Assembly (NCBI GenBank): GCA_902168255.1
Contig: CABHON010000018.1
Coordinates: 62,001 to 126,000 of the forward strand
Source of the DNA: an uncultured Legionella sp.
Lineage (GTDB): Bacteria > Pseudomonadota > Gammaproteobacteria > Legionellales > Legionellaceae
DNA length: 64,000 bases
Reading direction: 5' to 3'
The notes under the pieces were generated by a model. It saw only the letters and a list, made by a program, of their open reading frames with translations. It searched no databases and was not told the DNA's origin. Both the position numbers and the translations under genes were made by a program. Shown here in pieces: positions 1 through 7,955 of this stretch (positions within the stretch are counted from its first letter, which is position 1; each line of letters begins with the position of its first letter).

Positions 1-352
1 CATCAACTAAACCTTCAAAAACACTGGGAACATACACAATATCCGGTTGACGGGAAGCAATAAAAGATTCGCGAATACGTTCGGCCGCTTCCATACGCCA
101 CGCATGATCATGCCTTAATTCGGCAATATTGTTGAGCCCTTTCCACGTAATGATGTTAGCAGCAGGTAGCACATCAGAAAAAAAATCACGTAAAGGTTCA
201 AGAGATTCTGGAAAAGATTGGCTTAGCATAATTTCTATCTCATGATGAGAAGCCAATTTAACCAATTCATAGGTTATTGCTAGCGTATAACGCCCAATGC
301 CGCGATGTCGGTTAGTCGCTTGTGCTGCTTGTAAATCAATTAAAATTTTCAT
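1..352 (-). CDS. Glycosyltransferase, N-terminal part (runs off the window edge)
   Basis: Reading leftward from ATG at 352, an open frame of 117 codons continues past base 1, so only the N-terminus is present. It starts [11 protein letters not shown] and continues with RGIGRYT, the glycine-rich N-terminal loop pattern of GT-B fold family 4 glycosyltransferases, and later reads PDIVYVPS, similar to the acceptor-domain core of that family. Its ATG overlaps the diacylglycerol kinase stop codon in an ATGA arrangement (349-352), so it is translationally coupled to that gene. The second glycosyltransferase at 3275 has the same RTGxxGIGVYT-type loop, so two related transferases may act on one cell-surface glycan. 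Donor and acceptor are unknown. The family call is fairly safe; the specific role is not visible. Confidence 0.75.
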   Translation of the reverse strand, partial: MKILIDLQAAQATNRHRGIGRYTLAITYELVKLASHHEIEIMLSQSFPESLEPLRDFFSDVLPAANIITWKGLNNIAELRHDHAWRMEAAERIRESFIASRQPDIVYVPSVFEGLVD

Positions 353-720
353 TCGTTTATTATCTTTAAAACCCAAGGAACTCCAATAATTCCCCAAAAA
401 AAGATTGCTTGAATAGCTGCAACAAATACAATGGCAGAACCTATATCTTTTGCCTTGCCAGAATCAGGATGATATTCAAGACTAATACGATTAATAATTG
501 TTTCAATAGCTGTATTCACCAACTCCATTAGCAACACAAAAAGCCAACTTCCGAGTAATAATATTCGTTCAAAGAGAGATTGCCCAATATAAAATGCCAA
601 TGGAATAACAATAATACTCAAAAAAATTTCTATGCGAAACGCACGTTCACTTAAAAAAGCGGCGCGCAATCCATAATAAGAATGACGTGCAGCTTGAATA
701 ATATGTCTTATACTATCCAT
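349..720 (-). CDS. dgkA: Diacylglycerol kinase
   Basis: Small integral membrane protein of about 123 residues matching prokaryotic diacylglycerol kinase, which phosphorylates diacylglycerol to phosphatidic acid and recycles lipid released during envelope glycan synthesis. Visible features are the amphipathic N-terminus with the YGLRAAF segment, the [14 protein letters not shown] helix carrying the catalytic glutamate and the E-x2-N-x3-E pattern, and three hydrophobic segments. I place the start at 720 (MDSIRHI), which aligns with the usual DgkA N-terminus. An in-frame ATG at 732 would add four residues. The start overlaps the end of gcvPB and the stop overlaps the following glycosyltransferase start, so the three genes look like one transcription unit. 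Confidence 0.88.
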   Translation of the reverse strand: MDSIRHIIQAARHSYYGLRAAFLSERAFRIEIFLSIIVIPLAFYIGQSLFERILLLGSWLFVLLMELVNTAIETIINRISLEYHPDSGKAKDIGSAIVFVAAIQAIFFWGIIGVPWVLKIINE

Positions 721-2200
721 TATGAGCTTCATCAGATATCATCTGACTTTGCCACGTTAAATTTAATTCACGTGCTGCTTTCACATCGTCTAATCGTTTA
801 ACCGGAAGAGTATAAGGGGCATTTTGCACTAATGTAGGATCTGATTTCATTTCTTCACGAATACGGATTAATGCCTCTACAAACCCATCCAGTGTTTCTT
901 TTGCTTCTGTTTCTGTTGGTTCAACCAACAAGCATTCTGGTACACATAAAGGAAAATACGTTGTTGGGGCATGAAAACCATAATCGAGTAAGCGTTTGCC
1001 CACATCTTTTGCAGTAACATTATAAGCTTTTTTCTCAGGACTCAAGGTAATAATAAATTCATGTGTAGCCCTGCGCTCCGGAAATGCTAAAGTAAATCCG
1101 GCTTGCTCCAGTTTAGCCATTAAATAATTAGCATTCAAAACAGCTAATTCAGCCACACGATGTAACCCATCCCGCCCTAATTGGCGAATGTAAAAATATG
1201 CACGCAATAAAATCCCTGCATTACCCATAAAAGCGGAAAGCCTACCAATAGAATGGGGCAAATCTTTCTCAGTAGCAAAGCGATAACCTTCTTTTTCATG
1301 AAGGACAGTAGGTAAAGGTAAATAAGGTTTTAATCGCTCAGAAACAGCAACAGGCCCAGAACCAGGGCCACCACCCCCGTGTGGAGTAGCAAAAGTTTTA
1401 TGAAGATTAAGATGCATCACATCAAACCCCATATCACCCGGACGTGTTTTTCCTAAGATGGCATTCAGGTTGGCCCCATCATAGTAAAGCAAACCGCCTG
1501 CTGCATGAATAATTTGCGCAATCTCAGCAATCGAACGCTCAAAAACACCCAATGTGCTGGGGTTAGTCAACATAATTCCTGCAGTTTGAGGCCCAACCAT
1601 TTTTTTCAACGCATCCAGATCAATATCACCATTACTTAATGATGGAATTTCTTTAATAGTGAAACCACACATTACGGCTGACGCGGGATTAGTGCCATGT
1701 GCAGCCTCAGGAATAAGCATTTCTGTACGCATTTTATCACCACGGGCAGCATGATAGGCATGAATCATTGCTACACCAGCAAACTCACCTTGAGAACCTG
1801 CCATTGGTGTCAACGAAATACCTTTCATTCCCGTAATTTCTAAGAGATACTCTTGTAACTCATATAAACACTGTAAAAATCCTTGGCTGATATCGGGACT
1901 GCTTAAGGGATGGTGATTTAAAAAAGTGCCTTGTGATGCCGCTTTATGCACACCTCTAGGGTTATATTTCATTGTGCAGGAACCCAACGGGTAAAACTGT
2001 GTATCAATAGAAAAATTTCGCTGAGATAAGCGTGTATAATGCCGAACGACCTGCAATTCAGACACTTCAGGCCATAGGGGAGATTTTTTTCGTAATAATG
2101 TTTCAGGAATATCTGTTACAGAAGATACCTGTTGGGGATGCTGTGCCGCTGCCTGGCGACCAGGTTGGGAATGTTCAAAAATGAGCGCTGATGTCAACAT
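713..2200 (-). CDS. gcvPB: Glycine dehydrogenase (decarboxylating) subunit 2
   Basis: C-terminal half of the split P-protein of the glycine cleavage system, a PLP enzyme that decarboxylates glycine and passes the aminomethyl group to lipoyl-H protein. The 495 residues match the normal length of subunit 2. The PLP lysine lies in HLNLHKTF at about residue 268, followed by the glycine-rich [10 protein letters not shown] segment typical of the family. HGTNPASA near residue 168 is another family hallmark. The partner genes gcvPA, gcvT and gcvH are not in the window, although subunit 2 often follows subunit 1 directly. Here it follows a YciI-like gene by 19 bp. A lipoyl synthase gene nearby (5902) serves the same H-protein. 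Confidence 0.93.
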   Translation of the reverse strand: MLTSALIFEHSQPGRQAAAQHPQQVSSVTDIPETLLRKKSPLWPEVSELQVVRHYTRLSQRNFSIDTQFYPLGSCTMKYNPRGVHKAASQGTFLNHHPLSSPDISQGFLQCLYELQEYLLEITGMKGISLTPMAGSQGEFAGVAMIHAYHAARGDKMRTEMLIPEAAHGTNPASAVMCGFTIKEIPSLSNGDIDLDALKKMVGPQTAGIMLTNPSTLGVFERSIAEIAQIIHAAGGLLYYDGANLNAILGKTRPGDMGFDVMHLNLHKTFATPHGGGGPGSGPVAVSERLKPYLPLPTVLHEKEGYRFATEKDLPHSIGRLSAFMGNAGILLRAYFYIRQLGRDGLHRVAELAVLNANYLMAKLEQAGFTLAFPERRATHEFIITLSPEKKAYNVTAKDVGKRLLDYGFHAPTTYFPLCVPECLLVEPTETEAKETLDGFVEALIRIREEMKSDPTLVQNAPYTLPVKRLDDVKAARELNLTWQSQMISDEAHNG

Positions 2201-2219
2201 AATGAAAAATCTCTATAAA

Positions 2220-2507
2220 CTATAAAATTAAAGGGGCAATTTCTGTTCGGTGTTTCACAGGAGTAAACTCCGTAATCGTGTAACGAGCTAAATTTCTCTG
2301 ATAAAAAGGATCGTCTTTTATCATCGCTTCGACTACATGAAGATCAGAACCTAAGGCAATCACAATTCCCCCTTCCCGTGGATTTTTTGGGCCAGAAGCA
2401 AGAAGTAAACCCTCTTGATAACGGGAATCTAAAAAATCACGATGCAACTTAAGGTGCGCATCAATTTCTTCCAGGGAAACTATATACTCAATATCGATGA
2501 TAAACAT
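2220..2507 (-). CDS. YciI-like protein
   Basis: Ninety-five residue protein of the YciI/dimeric alpha-beta barrel superfamily. It begins with a short beta strand (MFIIDIEY), then the H-x2-H-type segment (HLKLHRDFL), the DSRYQEGLLLASGP turn and a second half with IVIAL and a DDPF motif (KDDPFYQRN), all typical of YciI proteins. Members are small dimeric proteins, some with weak hydrolase activity, and most have no assigned role. It is the first gene of a leftward run with gcvPB (19 bp gap), dgkA and the glycosyltransferase, so it may be co-transcribed with them. Length and start are ordinary for the family. Confidence 0.82.
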   Translation of the reverse strand: MFIIDIEYIVSLEEIDAHLKLHRDFLDSRYQEGLLLASGPKNPREGGIVIALGSDLHVVEAMIKDDPFYQRNLARYTITEFTPVKHRTEIAPLIL

Positions 2508-2610
2508 AATGAATCACCTTACTTAAAGCTCAATTCTATCATGTAAAAAGCCTCTAAACAATTGAAATATTGGGCATTTTTCTATATACTAAAGGTTTTG
2601 TGCGAAGAAA

Positions 2611-2757
2611 TAGACTTCTTACATAGCCTGCTTGTGCGTGAGAGATTTTGAGGAGATTTGGAACGCAGAACCGGAATGTACACGCAAGTGCATGAGGATT
2701 CGAGCATCGACTCGACAAACAAGTTCTCCGCAGAAGTAGGGTTATGCTAGAAGTCTA
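2611..2757. repeat. MITE-like element with imperfect terminal inverted repeats and TA ends
   Basis: The 147-bp segment begins TAGACTTCT and ends AGAAGTCTA. The inverted similarity runs inward for about 27 bp (AGACTTCT-n2-CATA-n-CC on both ends). The outer TA on each side would fit TA target duplication as made by IS630/mariner or some IS5-type elements. Internally there are further pairings (CTTGTGCGTG with CACGCAAG, and TCGAG with CTCGA) and five GGA triplets, so a transcript would fold strongly. I see no coding potential. A structured regulatory RNA is the alternative reading. The element sits between divergent genes, just upstream of the DUF2147 gene. Confidence 0.5.
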
Positions 2758-2786
2758 ATGCGGAAATTTATTATTGAGGTTTAAAT

Positions 2787-3275
2787 ATGCGGTTAAAAAA
2801 TGGTAGCTGGTCAAAAAAAGGATTACTAATATTAAGTGGGATGCTTATAGGAATAAGCCTCATCTTTACATCTTTCGCTCACGCTGACACGCCTAATCAA
2901 ATTTCTCCTATAGGCATTTGGGAAAAGATAGACCCCGAAACAAAACAGCCTGCAGCCCTTATTCAAATCAGCATGGCCACTGATAATACTTTAGAAGGGA
3001 AAGTCACTAAAGTGTTTAATCCTGAACAAAATAAAACCACTTGTACTGACTGTCCTGAATCATTTAAAAATCAGCCAATTGTGGGCATGGAAGTGCTTTG
3101 GGGATTAAAACAAGCATCTGATTACACTTGGAACGATGGCCATCTATTAAGTCCTAAAAGAGGTAAAGTATTTTCTTGTAACTTAACACTCAGTCAAGAT
3201 GGACAAACTTTAACGGTACGTGTTTATTCAGTCTCGGCCTTGTTAGGCCATACGGAAACATGGTATCGCAGTTAA
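2787..3275 (+). CDS. DUF2147 family exported protein
   Basis: 162-residue protein with a clear signal peptide: a basic start (MRLKNGSWSKKG), a hydrophobic core (LLILSGMLIGISLIFTSF) and a likely signal peptidase I site at AHA-D. The mature part has the DUF2147 pattern: IGIWEKIDPETK near the start, a small-residue stretch with two cysteines (CTDCPE), then IVGMEVLWGLK, W-NDGHLLSPKRGKVF and the C-terminal LTVRVYS. Family members are small periplasmic beta-rich proteins of unknown function. GAGG lies 9 bases before ATG. The stop codon overlaps the next gene's ATG (TAATG), implying coupling with the glycosyltransferase. Confidence 0.82.
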   Translation: MRLKNGSWSKKGLLILSGMLIGISLIFTSFAHADTPNQISPIGIWEKIDPETKQPAALIQISMATDNTLEGKVTKVFNPEQNKTTCTDCPESFKNQPIVGMEVLWGLKQASDYTWNDGHLLSPKRGKVFSCNLTLSQDGQTLTVRVYSVSALLGHTETWYRS

Positions 3276-4396
3276 TGCGTATAGCATTAGGTACAACCTT
3301 ACTACAACGCGATTTAAACCGCACAGGTTTAGATGGCATTGGCGTTTATACGCAAGCATTATTGCACCACTTAAAAAGCTACCCCGACCTCTCTCTTCAG
3401 GAATCAGCTTTTTCTGAAACTGCGGGTAGTTTATTTAATGGTTTCCGAGCAGAAATTATGTGCAGTACCTTCACCGGGCTGCCCTTTTATAGCCTGCGTA
3501 ATACCGAAAAGAAAATTGATCTATTTCATGCAACCGACCATTATATTCCTAAACTATCAAAAACACCGGTTGTTGCTACCTTGATGGATCCAATTCCTTT
3601 AATGCGTCCTGATTGGGCTAATACCAGAGGAAGAAAACTGAAGAATTATTTCTTTCGTTCTTCTGCACAATGGGCTTCCCACTACATTACCATTAGTGAA
3701 TCCGTAGTCCCCGATTTAGTCCAATATTTTGGTATCAAAGAAGAAAAAATCACCCCCATTCACTTAGGGGTTAATATGGAAGATTTTGCCCCTGTCAGCG
3801 AAGATGCCAAAACAACGGTATTGAATAAATTAGGACTTAATATCAATGCAAATAGACGTGGCTATTTTCTTTTTGTAGGTACATTACAACCACGCAAAAA
3901 CGTCGATCGTATTATTGATGCTTTTTCTCTTCTACCTCTAGAAATACAACAGGCTTATCCTTTAGTCATTGCGGGCAGAGAAGGATGGTCATCAGAAAAA
4001 ACCGTTGAAAAATTAAAAAAATTAATTCATGCTGGAGTGGCACAGTGGCTAGGTTACATTTCATTTGCTGATAAAGTAGTTTTATTGCAAACTGCTACGG
4101 CACTTATATTTCCTTCGCTTTATGAAGGATTTGGTTTGCCCGTAATAGAAGCGTTTGCTTCACGTCTGCCAGTGATTACTTCCAATATCTCCTCACTCCC
4201 CGAAACTGCTGGAGATGCCGCTTATTTAATTGACCCCTTCGACATTGAAGCATTAGCAGAAGCCATGAAAAAAATTGTCTATCATCCGGAGTATTTTCAG
4301 CCATTAATAGAAAAAGGCTATTTAAGGGCAACCCAAATGACTTGGGCAAATTGTGCACAAAAAACATTGGATGTTTATAAAGCAATAATTTTATAG
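3275..4396 (+). CDS. GT-B glycosyltransferase, family 4
   Basis: About 373 residues. The N-terminal acceptor domain has DGIGVYTQAL. The linker reads LFHATDHYIP. The C-terminal donor-binding domain has YFLFVGTLQPRKNVDRII, the arginine-lysine phosphate-binding signature of family 4, then LVIAGREGW and the E-x7-E motif in PSLYEGFGLPVIEAFA. This family transfers sugars, often mannose, from nucleotide donors to lipopolysaccharide, exopolysaccharide or lipid acceptors. The chosen ATG at 3275 overlaps the preceding stop codon. An upstream ATG at 3260 would add five residues inside the DUF2147 gene and is less likely. Acceptor and product are unknown. Confidence 0.88.
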   Translation: MRIALGTTLLQRDLNRTGLDGIGVYTQALLHHLKSYPDLSLQESAFSETAGSLFNGFRAEIMCSTFTGLPFYSLRNTEKKIDLFHATDHYIPKLSKTPVVATLMDPIPLMRPDWANTRGRKLKNYFFRSSAQWASHYITISESVVPDLVQYFGIKEEKITPIHLGVNMEDFAPVSEDAKTTVLNKLGLNINANRRGYFLFVGTLQPRKNVDRIIDAFSLLPLEIQQAYPLVIAGREGWSSEKTVEKLKKLIHAGVAQWLGYISFADKVVLLQTATALIFPSLYEGFGLPVIEAFASRLPVITSNISSLPETAGDAAYLIDPFDIEALAEAMKKIVYHPEYFQPLIEKGYLRATQMTWANCAQKTLDVYKAIIL

Positions 4397-4413
4397 GAGT
4401 AAGTAAAGAAAAA

Positions 4414-5892
4414 ATGCTGTTGTTTTCTCATAAAATCCTGATTATTGGGTATGGTTCTGTATCTAAATGTGTATTGCCTCTATTATTTCGTCACATCAAC
4501 ATTCCATATTCTTCAGTCACAATTATTGATGCTATAGATATGACGCATGACTTCCAACTAAATGAATGGCAGAAAAAAGGTGTTCATTATGTTCACCAGC
4601 TTATTCAGCCAGATAATATGCATGAAGTATTATCCCAACATGTCGACAACGGTGGAATTATCCTCGATCTTGCTTGGAATATTGACACACTAACGATGCT
4701 GCAATGGTGTAATGAGCATTCGGTTCTTTATTTAAATACCTCAGTGGAAGTATGGGATCCCTATCATAATGCTCACAACAAACCTATTGAAGAAAAAACA
4801 CTATATTGGCGACAAATGCAGCTTCGAAAAGCCATTGCTTCATGGAAAGAAAACTCACCAACAGCTATTGTTGATCATGGTGCAAATCCTGGGCTTATTT
4901 CACATTTTACAAAACAAGGCTTAATTGATATTGCCTATAATGCTTTAAAAGACAATCTCATTCAGCCCCCAAATATTGCTCACATTGAAACCGCATTAAG
5001 TGAACAAAATTTTGCTCACCTAGCCATGCATCTAGGTGTAAAAGTCATTCACTGCAGCGAACTCGATAAACAAATAGTTACTACTCCAAAGCAAGACAAT
5101 GAATTCGTGAATACCTGGAGCGTGGAAGGGCTTATTGAAGAAGGAATGGCGCCTGCTGAACTTGGTTGGGGTACACATGAAAAAACATTACCCACTCAAG
5201 CACATATCCCTGAAAATGGCCCTAAAAACCAGATCTTTTTAGCTCAAATGGGCATGAATACTTGGGTACGTTCGTGGATCCCTTCCCAAGAAATATTAGG
5301 CCTTCTGATTCGCCACGGAGAAGCTTTTGGCCTATCTGATTATTTAACCGTATGGTCAGATAAAGATTCAGCAAAAGCTCTTTATAGGCCAACAGTTCAT
5401 TATGCCTATACGCCCTCCAATGAAACTTTACTTTCATTGCACGAACTGAGGGCAAATAATTATGAACGTCATCAATGCTCCAGAATTTTGAATGAAGGCA
5501 TCGTTCAAGGCGAAGATATTTTAGGTGCGCTTATTATGGGACATCCTTATAATTCATGGTGGACAGGCAGCATTTTATCTATTGAAGAATCTCGACAATT
5601 ATTACCTAATCAAAATGCGACTACAACCCAAGTTGCTATTGGTGTTATTGCAGCCTTAATGTGGATGATTGAAAATCCACAACAAGGGTTTTGTTTGCCC
5701 GATGATTTACCTCATGAAACTATTTTATCCGTAGCAAAACCCTATTTAGGGCGTTTTGTGTCAGAATCTTCTGATTGGACGCCTCAAAAAAATATTACTC
5801 GCCATTTTAAAGAAGCAGCATCAACAGTTTCCTTATCTCAAGAGGATAAAGATAATATCTGGTGCTTTGAAAATTTTTGTTTTACCCCATAG
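4414..5892 (+). CDS. hss: Homospermidine synthase
   Basis: 492-residue NAD-dependent homospermidine synthase of the saccharopine-dehydrogenase-like fold, which makes the polyamine homospermidine from putrescine, or from spermidine plus putrescine. The Rossmann dinucleotide loop is at the start (ILIIGYGSVSKCVLPLL). Family hallmarks follow: LDLAWNIDT, LYLNTSVEVWDPY, the HGANPGLISHF segment and GHPYNSWWTGS. Length agrees with bacterial members. It lies 17 bp after the glycosyltransferase and 9 bp before lipA, so it is probably in the same transcript. Homospermidine synthase occurs in alphaproteobacteria and some Legionellales, and the gene may have moved between these groups. Confidence 0.9.
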   Translation: MLLFSHKILIIGYGSVSKCVLPLLFRHINIPYSSVTIIDAIDMTHDFQLNEWQKKGVHYVHQLIQPDNMHEVLSQHVDNGGIILDLAWNIDTLTMLQWCNEHSVLYLNTSVEVWDPYHNAHNKPIEEKTLYWRQMQLRKAIASWKENSPTAIVDHGANPGLISHFTKQGLIDIAYNALKDNLIQPPNIAHIETALSEQNFAHLAMHLGVKVIHCSELDKQIVTTPKQDNEFVNTWSVEGLIEEGMAPAELGWGTHEKTLPTQAHIPENGPKNQIFLAQMGMNTWVRSWIPSQEILGLLIRHGEAFGLSDYLTVWSDKDSAKALYRPTVHYAYTPSNETLLSLHELRANNYERHQCSRILNEGIVQGEDILGALIMGHPYNSWWTGSILSIEESRQLLPNQNATTTQVAIGVIAALMWMIENPQQGFCLPDDLPHETILSVAKPYLGRFVSESSDWTPQKNITRHFKEAASTVSLSQEDKDNIWCFENFCFTP

Positions 5893-5901
5893 AGGCTATT
5901 C

Positions 5902-6891
5902 ATGAGTACATTGAAAAAAATTCCTATTACTGTTGAAAGTGGACAAAAATACACAACCCCTCAAGGCACCGTTGCCATTAAAGATGGCATAAAAATATCT
6001 GAAAACAATGCGACGATGTTACGAAAACCCTCTTGGTTGCGTATTAGTGCTAAAACTTCGCCCAAATATCAAGCTTTACAAAAAAAAGTACACGATTATA
6101 AACTCAGCACAGTGTGTGAAGAAGCCAAATGCCCTAATATCAGCGAATGCTGGTCTCATGGTACCGCGACTATTATGTTAATGGGGTCTGTGTGTACACG
6201 CGCCTGCCGTTTTTGTTCCGTGGATACAGGGAATCCCAAAGGATGGTTAGACACTCATGAACCCCAACACACCGCCGAAACAGTCCAGCATATGGGATTA
6301 GATTATGTTGTATTAACCTCAGTCAATCGCGATGATTTACCTGATGGCGGAGCTGCCCATTATGCCAGTGCCATCGTCGCTATTAAACAACTTTGTCCTA
6401 ATACTAAAGTTGAAGCACTTACTCCAGATTTTCAAGGCGATAAAAAAGCCATTGAAGTACTATTAGACAGCCAAGTGGATGTGTTTGCCCAAAATGTAGA
6501 AACAGTAGAACGCTTAACCCATCCCGTACGCGACCCACGTGCCGGTTATTGGCAAACCATTGAAGTGCTTCGCTATGCAAAAACTTATCGAAAAGATATT
6601 ATAACCAAAACCAGCTTGATGTTAGGCCTAGGTGAAACAGAAGAAGAAGTATTAAAAACCATGGATGATTTGCGTGCAGCAAATGTGGATGTCTTAACCT
6701 TAGGGCAATATTTGCAACCTACCCCCAATCATTTGCCTATTCATGAGTTTGTAACACCTGAAAGCTTTGCCCGCTATCGCACAATTGGTTTAGAAAAAGG
6801 CTTCTTTGAAGTCGCCTCCGGCCCACTTGTACGCTCAAGCTACCGCGCTGATCGCATATTTAATCGTGATAATTTAGGAATGGATAATTAA
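5902..6891 (+). CDS. lipA: Lipoyl synthase (radical SAM)
   Basis: Radical SAM enzyme that inserts two sulfurs into octanoyl groups on lipoyl domains, including the glycine cleavage H protein and 2-oxoacid dehydrogenases. Both cluster motifs are present: the auxiliary cluster [12 protein letters not shown] and the SAM cluster CTRACRFC. Also typical are [12 protein letters not shown], the [10 protein letters not shown] turn and the terminal serine region [11 protein letters not shown]. At 329 residues it is normal length with a longer N-terminal extension of about 45 residues before the first cysteine motif. GAGG lies about 9 bases before the ATG. lipB is not seen next to it. Confidence 0.96.
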   Translation: MSTLKKIPITVESGQKYTTPQGTVAIKDGIKISENNATMLRKPSWLRISAKTSPKYQALQKKVHDYKLSTVCEEAKCPNISECWSHGTATIMLMGSVCTRACRFCSVDTGNPKGWLDTHEPQHTAETVQHMGLDYVVLTSVNRDDLPDGGAAHYASAIVAIKQLCPNTKVEALTPDFQGDKKAIEVLLDSQVDVFAQNVETVERLTHPVRDPRAGYWQTIEVLRYAKTYRKDIITKTSLMLGLGETEEEVLKTMDDLRAANVDVLTLGQYLQPTPNHLPIHEFVTPESFARYRTIGLEKGFFEVASGPLVRSSYRADRIFNRDNLGMDN

Positions 6892-6906
6892 AAAGAAATT
6901 TTCTAA

Positions 6907-6925
6907 GGGCGAGCACCGTTCGCCC
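6907..6925. terminator. Short GC-rich hairpin between convergent genes
   Basis: GGGCGA and TCGCCC form a six-base stem with a seven-base loop, 15 bp after the lipA stop and just before the end of the toxin gene on the other strand. No T-run follows on either side, so it is a weak terminator candidate. It resembles the small GGGCGA-type palindrome after the catalase gene. Confidence 0.35.
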
Positions 6926-6933
6926 CACGGGTA

Positions 6934-7224
6934 CTACTCTTCCGTATTTAAATGTCGTTTAATTTTTTTATAAAAATTCTCATGTTCACCTAATGCAACT
7001 AAATACAAGATATTGGTTTGCGAATTAAAAGCATATGCAAGTAAATATAAATGATTCTGGCATTTAAATTTATGAACTCGTATTCCATACAAATCGCCTT
7101 TCTTAGATGAACCTATTTCTGGATTGTCGATAATTGCCTTTATATTATCATTAACTATAGTAAGAATATTTTTAGAAAGTTTTTTATAAACTTGCTTGAA
7201 AAGGTTGGATTGGATAAGTTTCAC
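6934..7224 (-). CDS. RelE/ParE family toxin
   Basis: 96-residue basic protein of the RelE/ParE fold. It has the usual helix-helix-beta order: LFKQVYKKLSKNI, then NDNIKAIIDNPEIGSSKKGDL with the YGIRVHKFK strand, then LYLLAYAF and the final LVALGEHENFYKKIKRHL strand-helix. RelE members cut mRNA on the ribosome and ParE members poison gyrase; I cannot tell which this is. It starts at GTG with a strong GGAGGAG site that lies inside the end of the antitoxin gene, 3 bp upstream, so the pair is coupled, antitoxin first. The complete length argues for an intact module. Confidence 0.8.
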   Translation of the reverse strand: MKLIQSNLFKQVYKKLSKNILTIVNDNIKAIIDNPEIGSSKKGDLYGIRVHKFKCQNHLYLLAYAFNSQTNILYLVALGEHENFYKKIKRHLNTEE

Positions 7225-7227
7225 CGA

Positions 7228-7446
7228 TTACTCCTCCCTAAACTCAAAAGGCTCTGCCTCCGATGCCAAACTCTTTGCAATAAGAATATCTTTAATAAAT
7301 TCAATAGGCAAATCTGGATTTTCAAGTGCGGCTTTTCCTAATTTAGCCCAATATCCAATTTGGGAAGATATTGTTCGATGTTCCGCTTCTGCATGACGTT
7401 TTGCCAATACATAAAAAGCTTCATCAACTTTAACGGAATGAAACAT
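7228..7446 (-). CDS. ParD-like antitoxin
   Basis: 72-residue protein matching the ParD-like antitoxin family. The N-terminal strand (FHSVKVDEAFYVLAKR) is followed by helices with HAEAEHRTISSQIGYWAKLGKAALENPDLP, the ribbon-helix-helix-type DNA-binding part. The acidic C-terminus (SEAEPFEFREE) would wrap the toxin. AAAGAGGG precedes the ATG. The AT-rich region upstream on this strand holds an inverted repeat of ATATTTTTAT type (about 7490-7525) that may be the autoregulatory operator, as these pairs commonly repress their own promoter. The antitoxin-first order and tight coupling support a type II module. Confidence 0.78.
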   Translation of the reverse strand: MFHSVKVDEAFYVLAKRHAEAEHRTISSQIGYWAKLGKAALENPDLPIEFIKDILIAKSLASEAEPFEFREE

Positions 7447-7696
7447 TTTTTGTCCCTCTTTAAAAAACCTCGAATAGTAAAAATACCATATACATATAAA
7501 AATATCAAAAAAATATTTTTATGCCACAATTTTTTGCACTTATATTATATATAAACGCCATTCTCAACTTTTTTAATACAAAAGCCATTCGCAATGAGGG
7601 GAGACATCCACTCAATAGGCAAGCTCCCTGCAAAAGAAGGAAATGTTAATAAATTTTTGGTTATAATAAGAAAAAGTAATAAAATTTGAGGTTACC

Positions 7697-7837
7697 GTGA
7701 CACCCAATGAAGCCAGAAAATTTCGCAGTGTGGTGGCCATCGTTTTTGCCAATCAAGATTATTTTAGACAAAACGAGGATTCTTCTTTGTTTGAACAAGG
7801 AATGCGACCACAAGAGGTTTTGAACCAGCGACTATGA
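7697..7837 (+). CDS. Possible 46-residue ORF or gene remnant
   Basis: A GTG-initiated frame encodes 46 residues beginning VTPNEARKF and ending EVLNQRL. It has ordinary amino-acid composition and a GAGG about 9 bases before the GTG. It lies alone in the 510-bp stretch 7447-7955, which otherwise holds only AT-rich DNA and a palindromic repeat. No family is recognisable. It could be a real small protein or the tail of a decayed gene. Confidence 0.25.
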   Translation: MTPNEARKFRSVVAIVFANQDYFRQNEDSSLFEQGMRPQEVLNQRL

Positions 7838-7897
7838 AAATACACTACTAATCTTGGTCAAACAAATGCTACACATAAAAAAGCCAATTTTTCCTGT

Positions 7898-7952
7898 GTA
7901 GGGGCGGGTCTTGTACCCGCCCGTTGTTGCAGGTAGATACAAGATCCCCCTA
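7898..7952. repeat. GTAGGGGC palindromic repeat, copy 1 (diverged)
   Basis: An imperfect inverted repeat: the left arm GTAGGGGCGGGTCTTGTA answers a right arm TACAAGATCCCCCTA, with a second inner palindrome (CGGGT/ACCCG). It starts the family also found at 15801, 24606, 29508 and 49799. It lies 3 bp after the fumarase stop codon and could help end or stabilise that transcript. Confidence 0.7.
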
Positions 7953-7955
7953 TGC

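Noticed and set aside
2611-2757. 6S RNA
   Set aside because: The size is close and the ends pair, but I do not see the large central bubble pattern or the usual neighbour ygfA, so I did not call ssrS.
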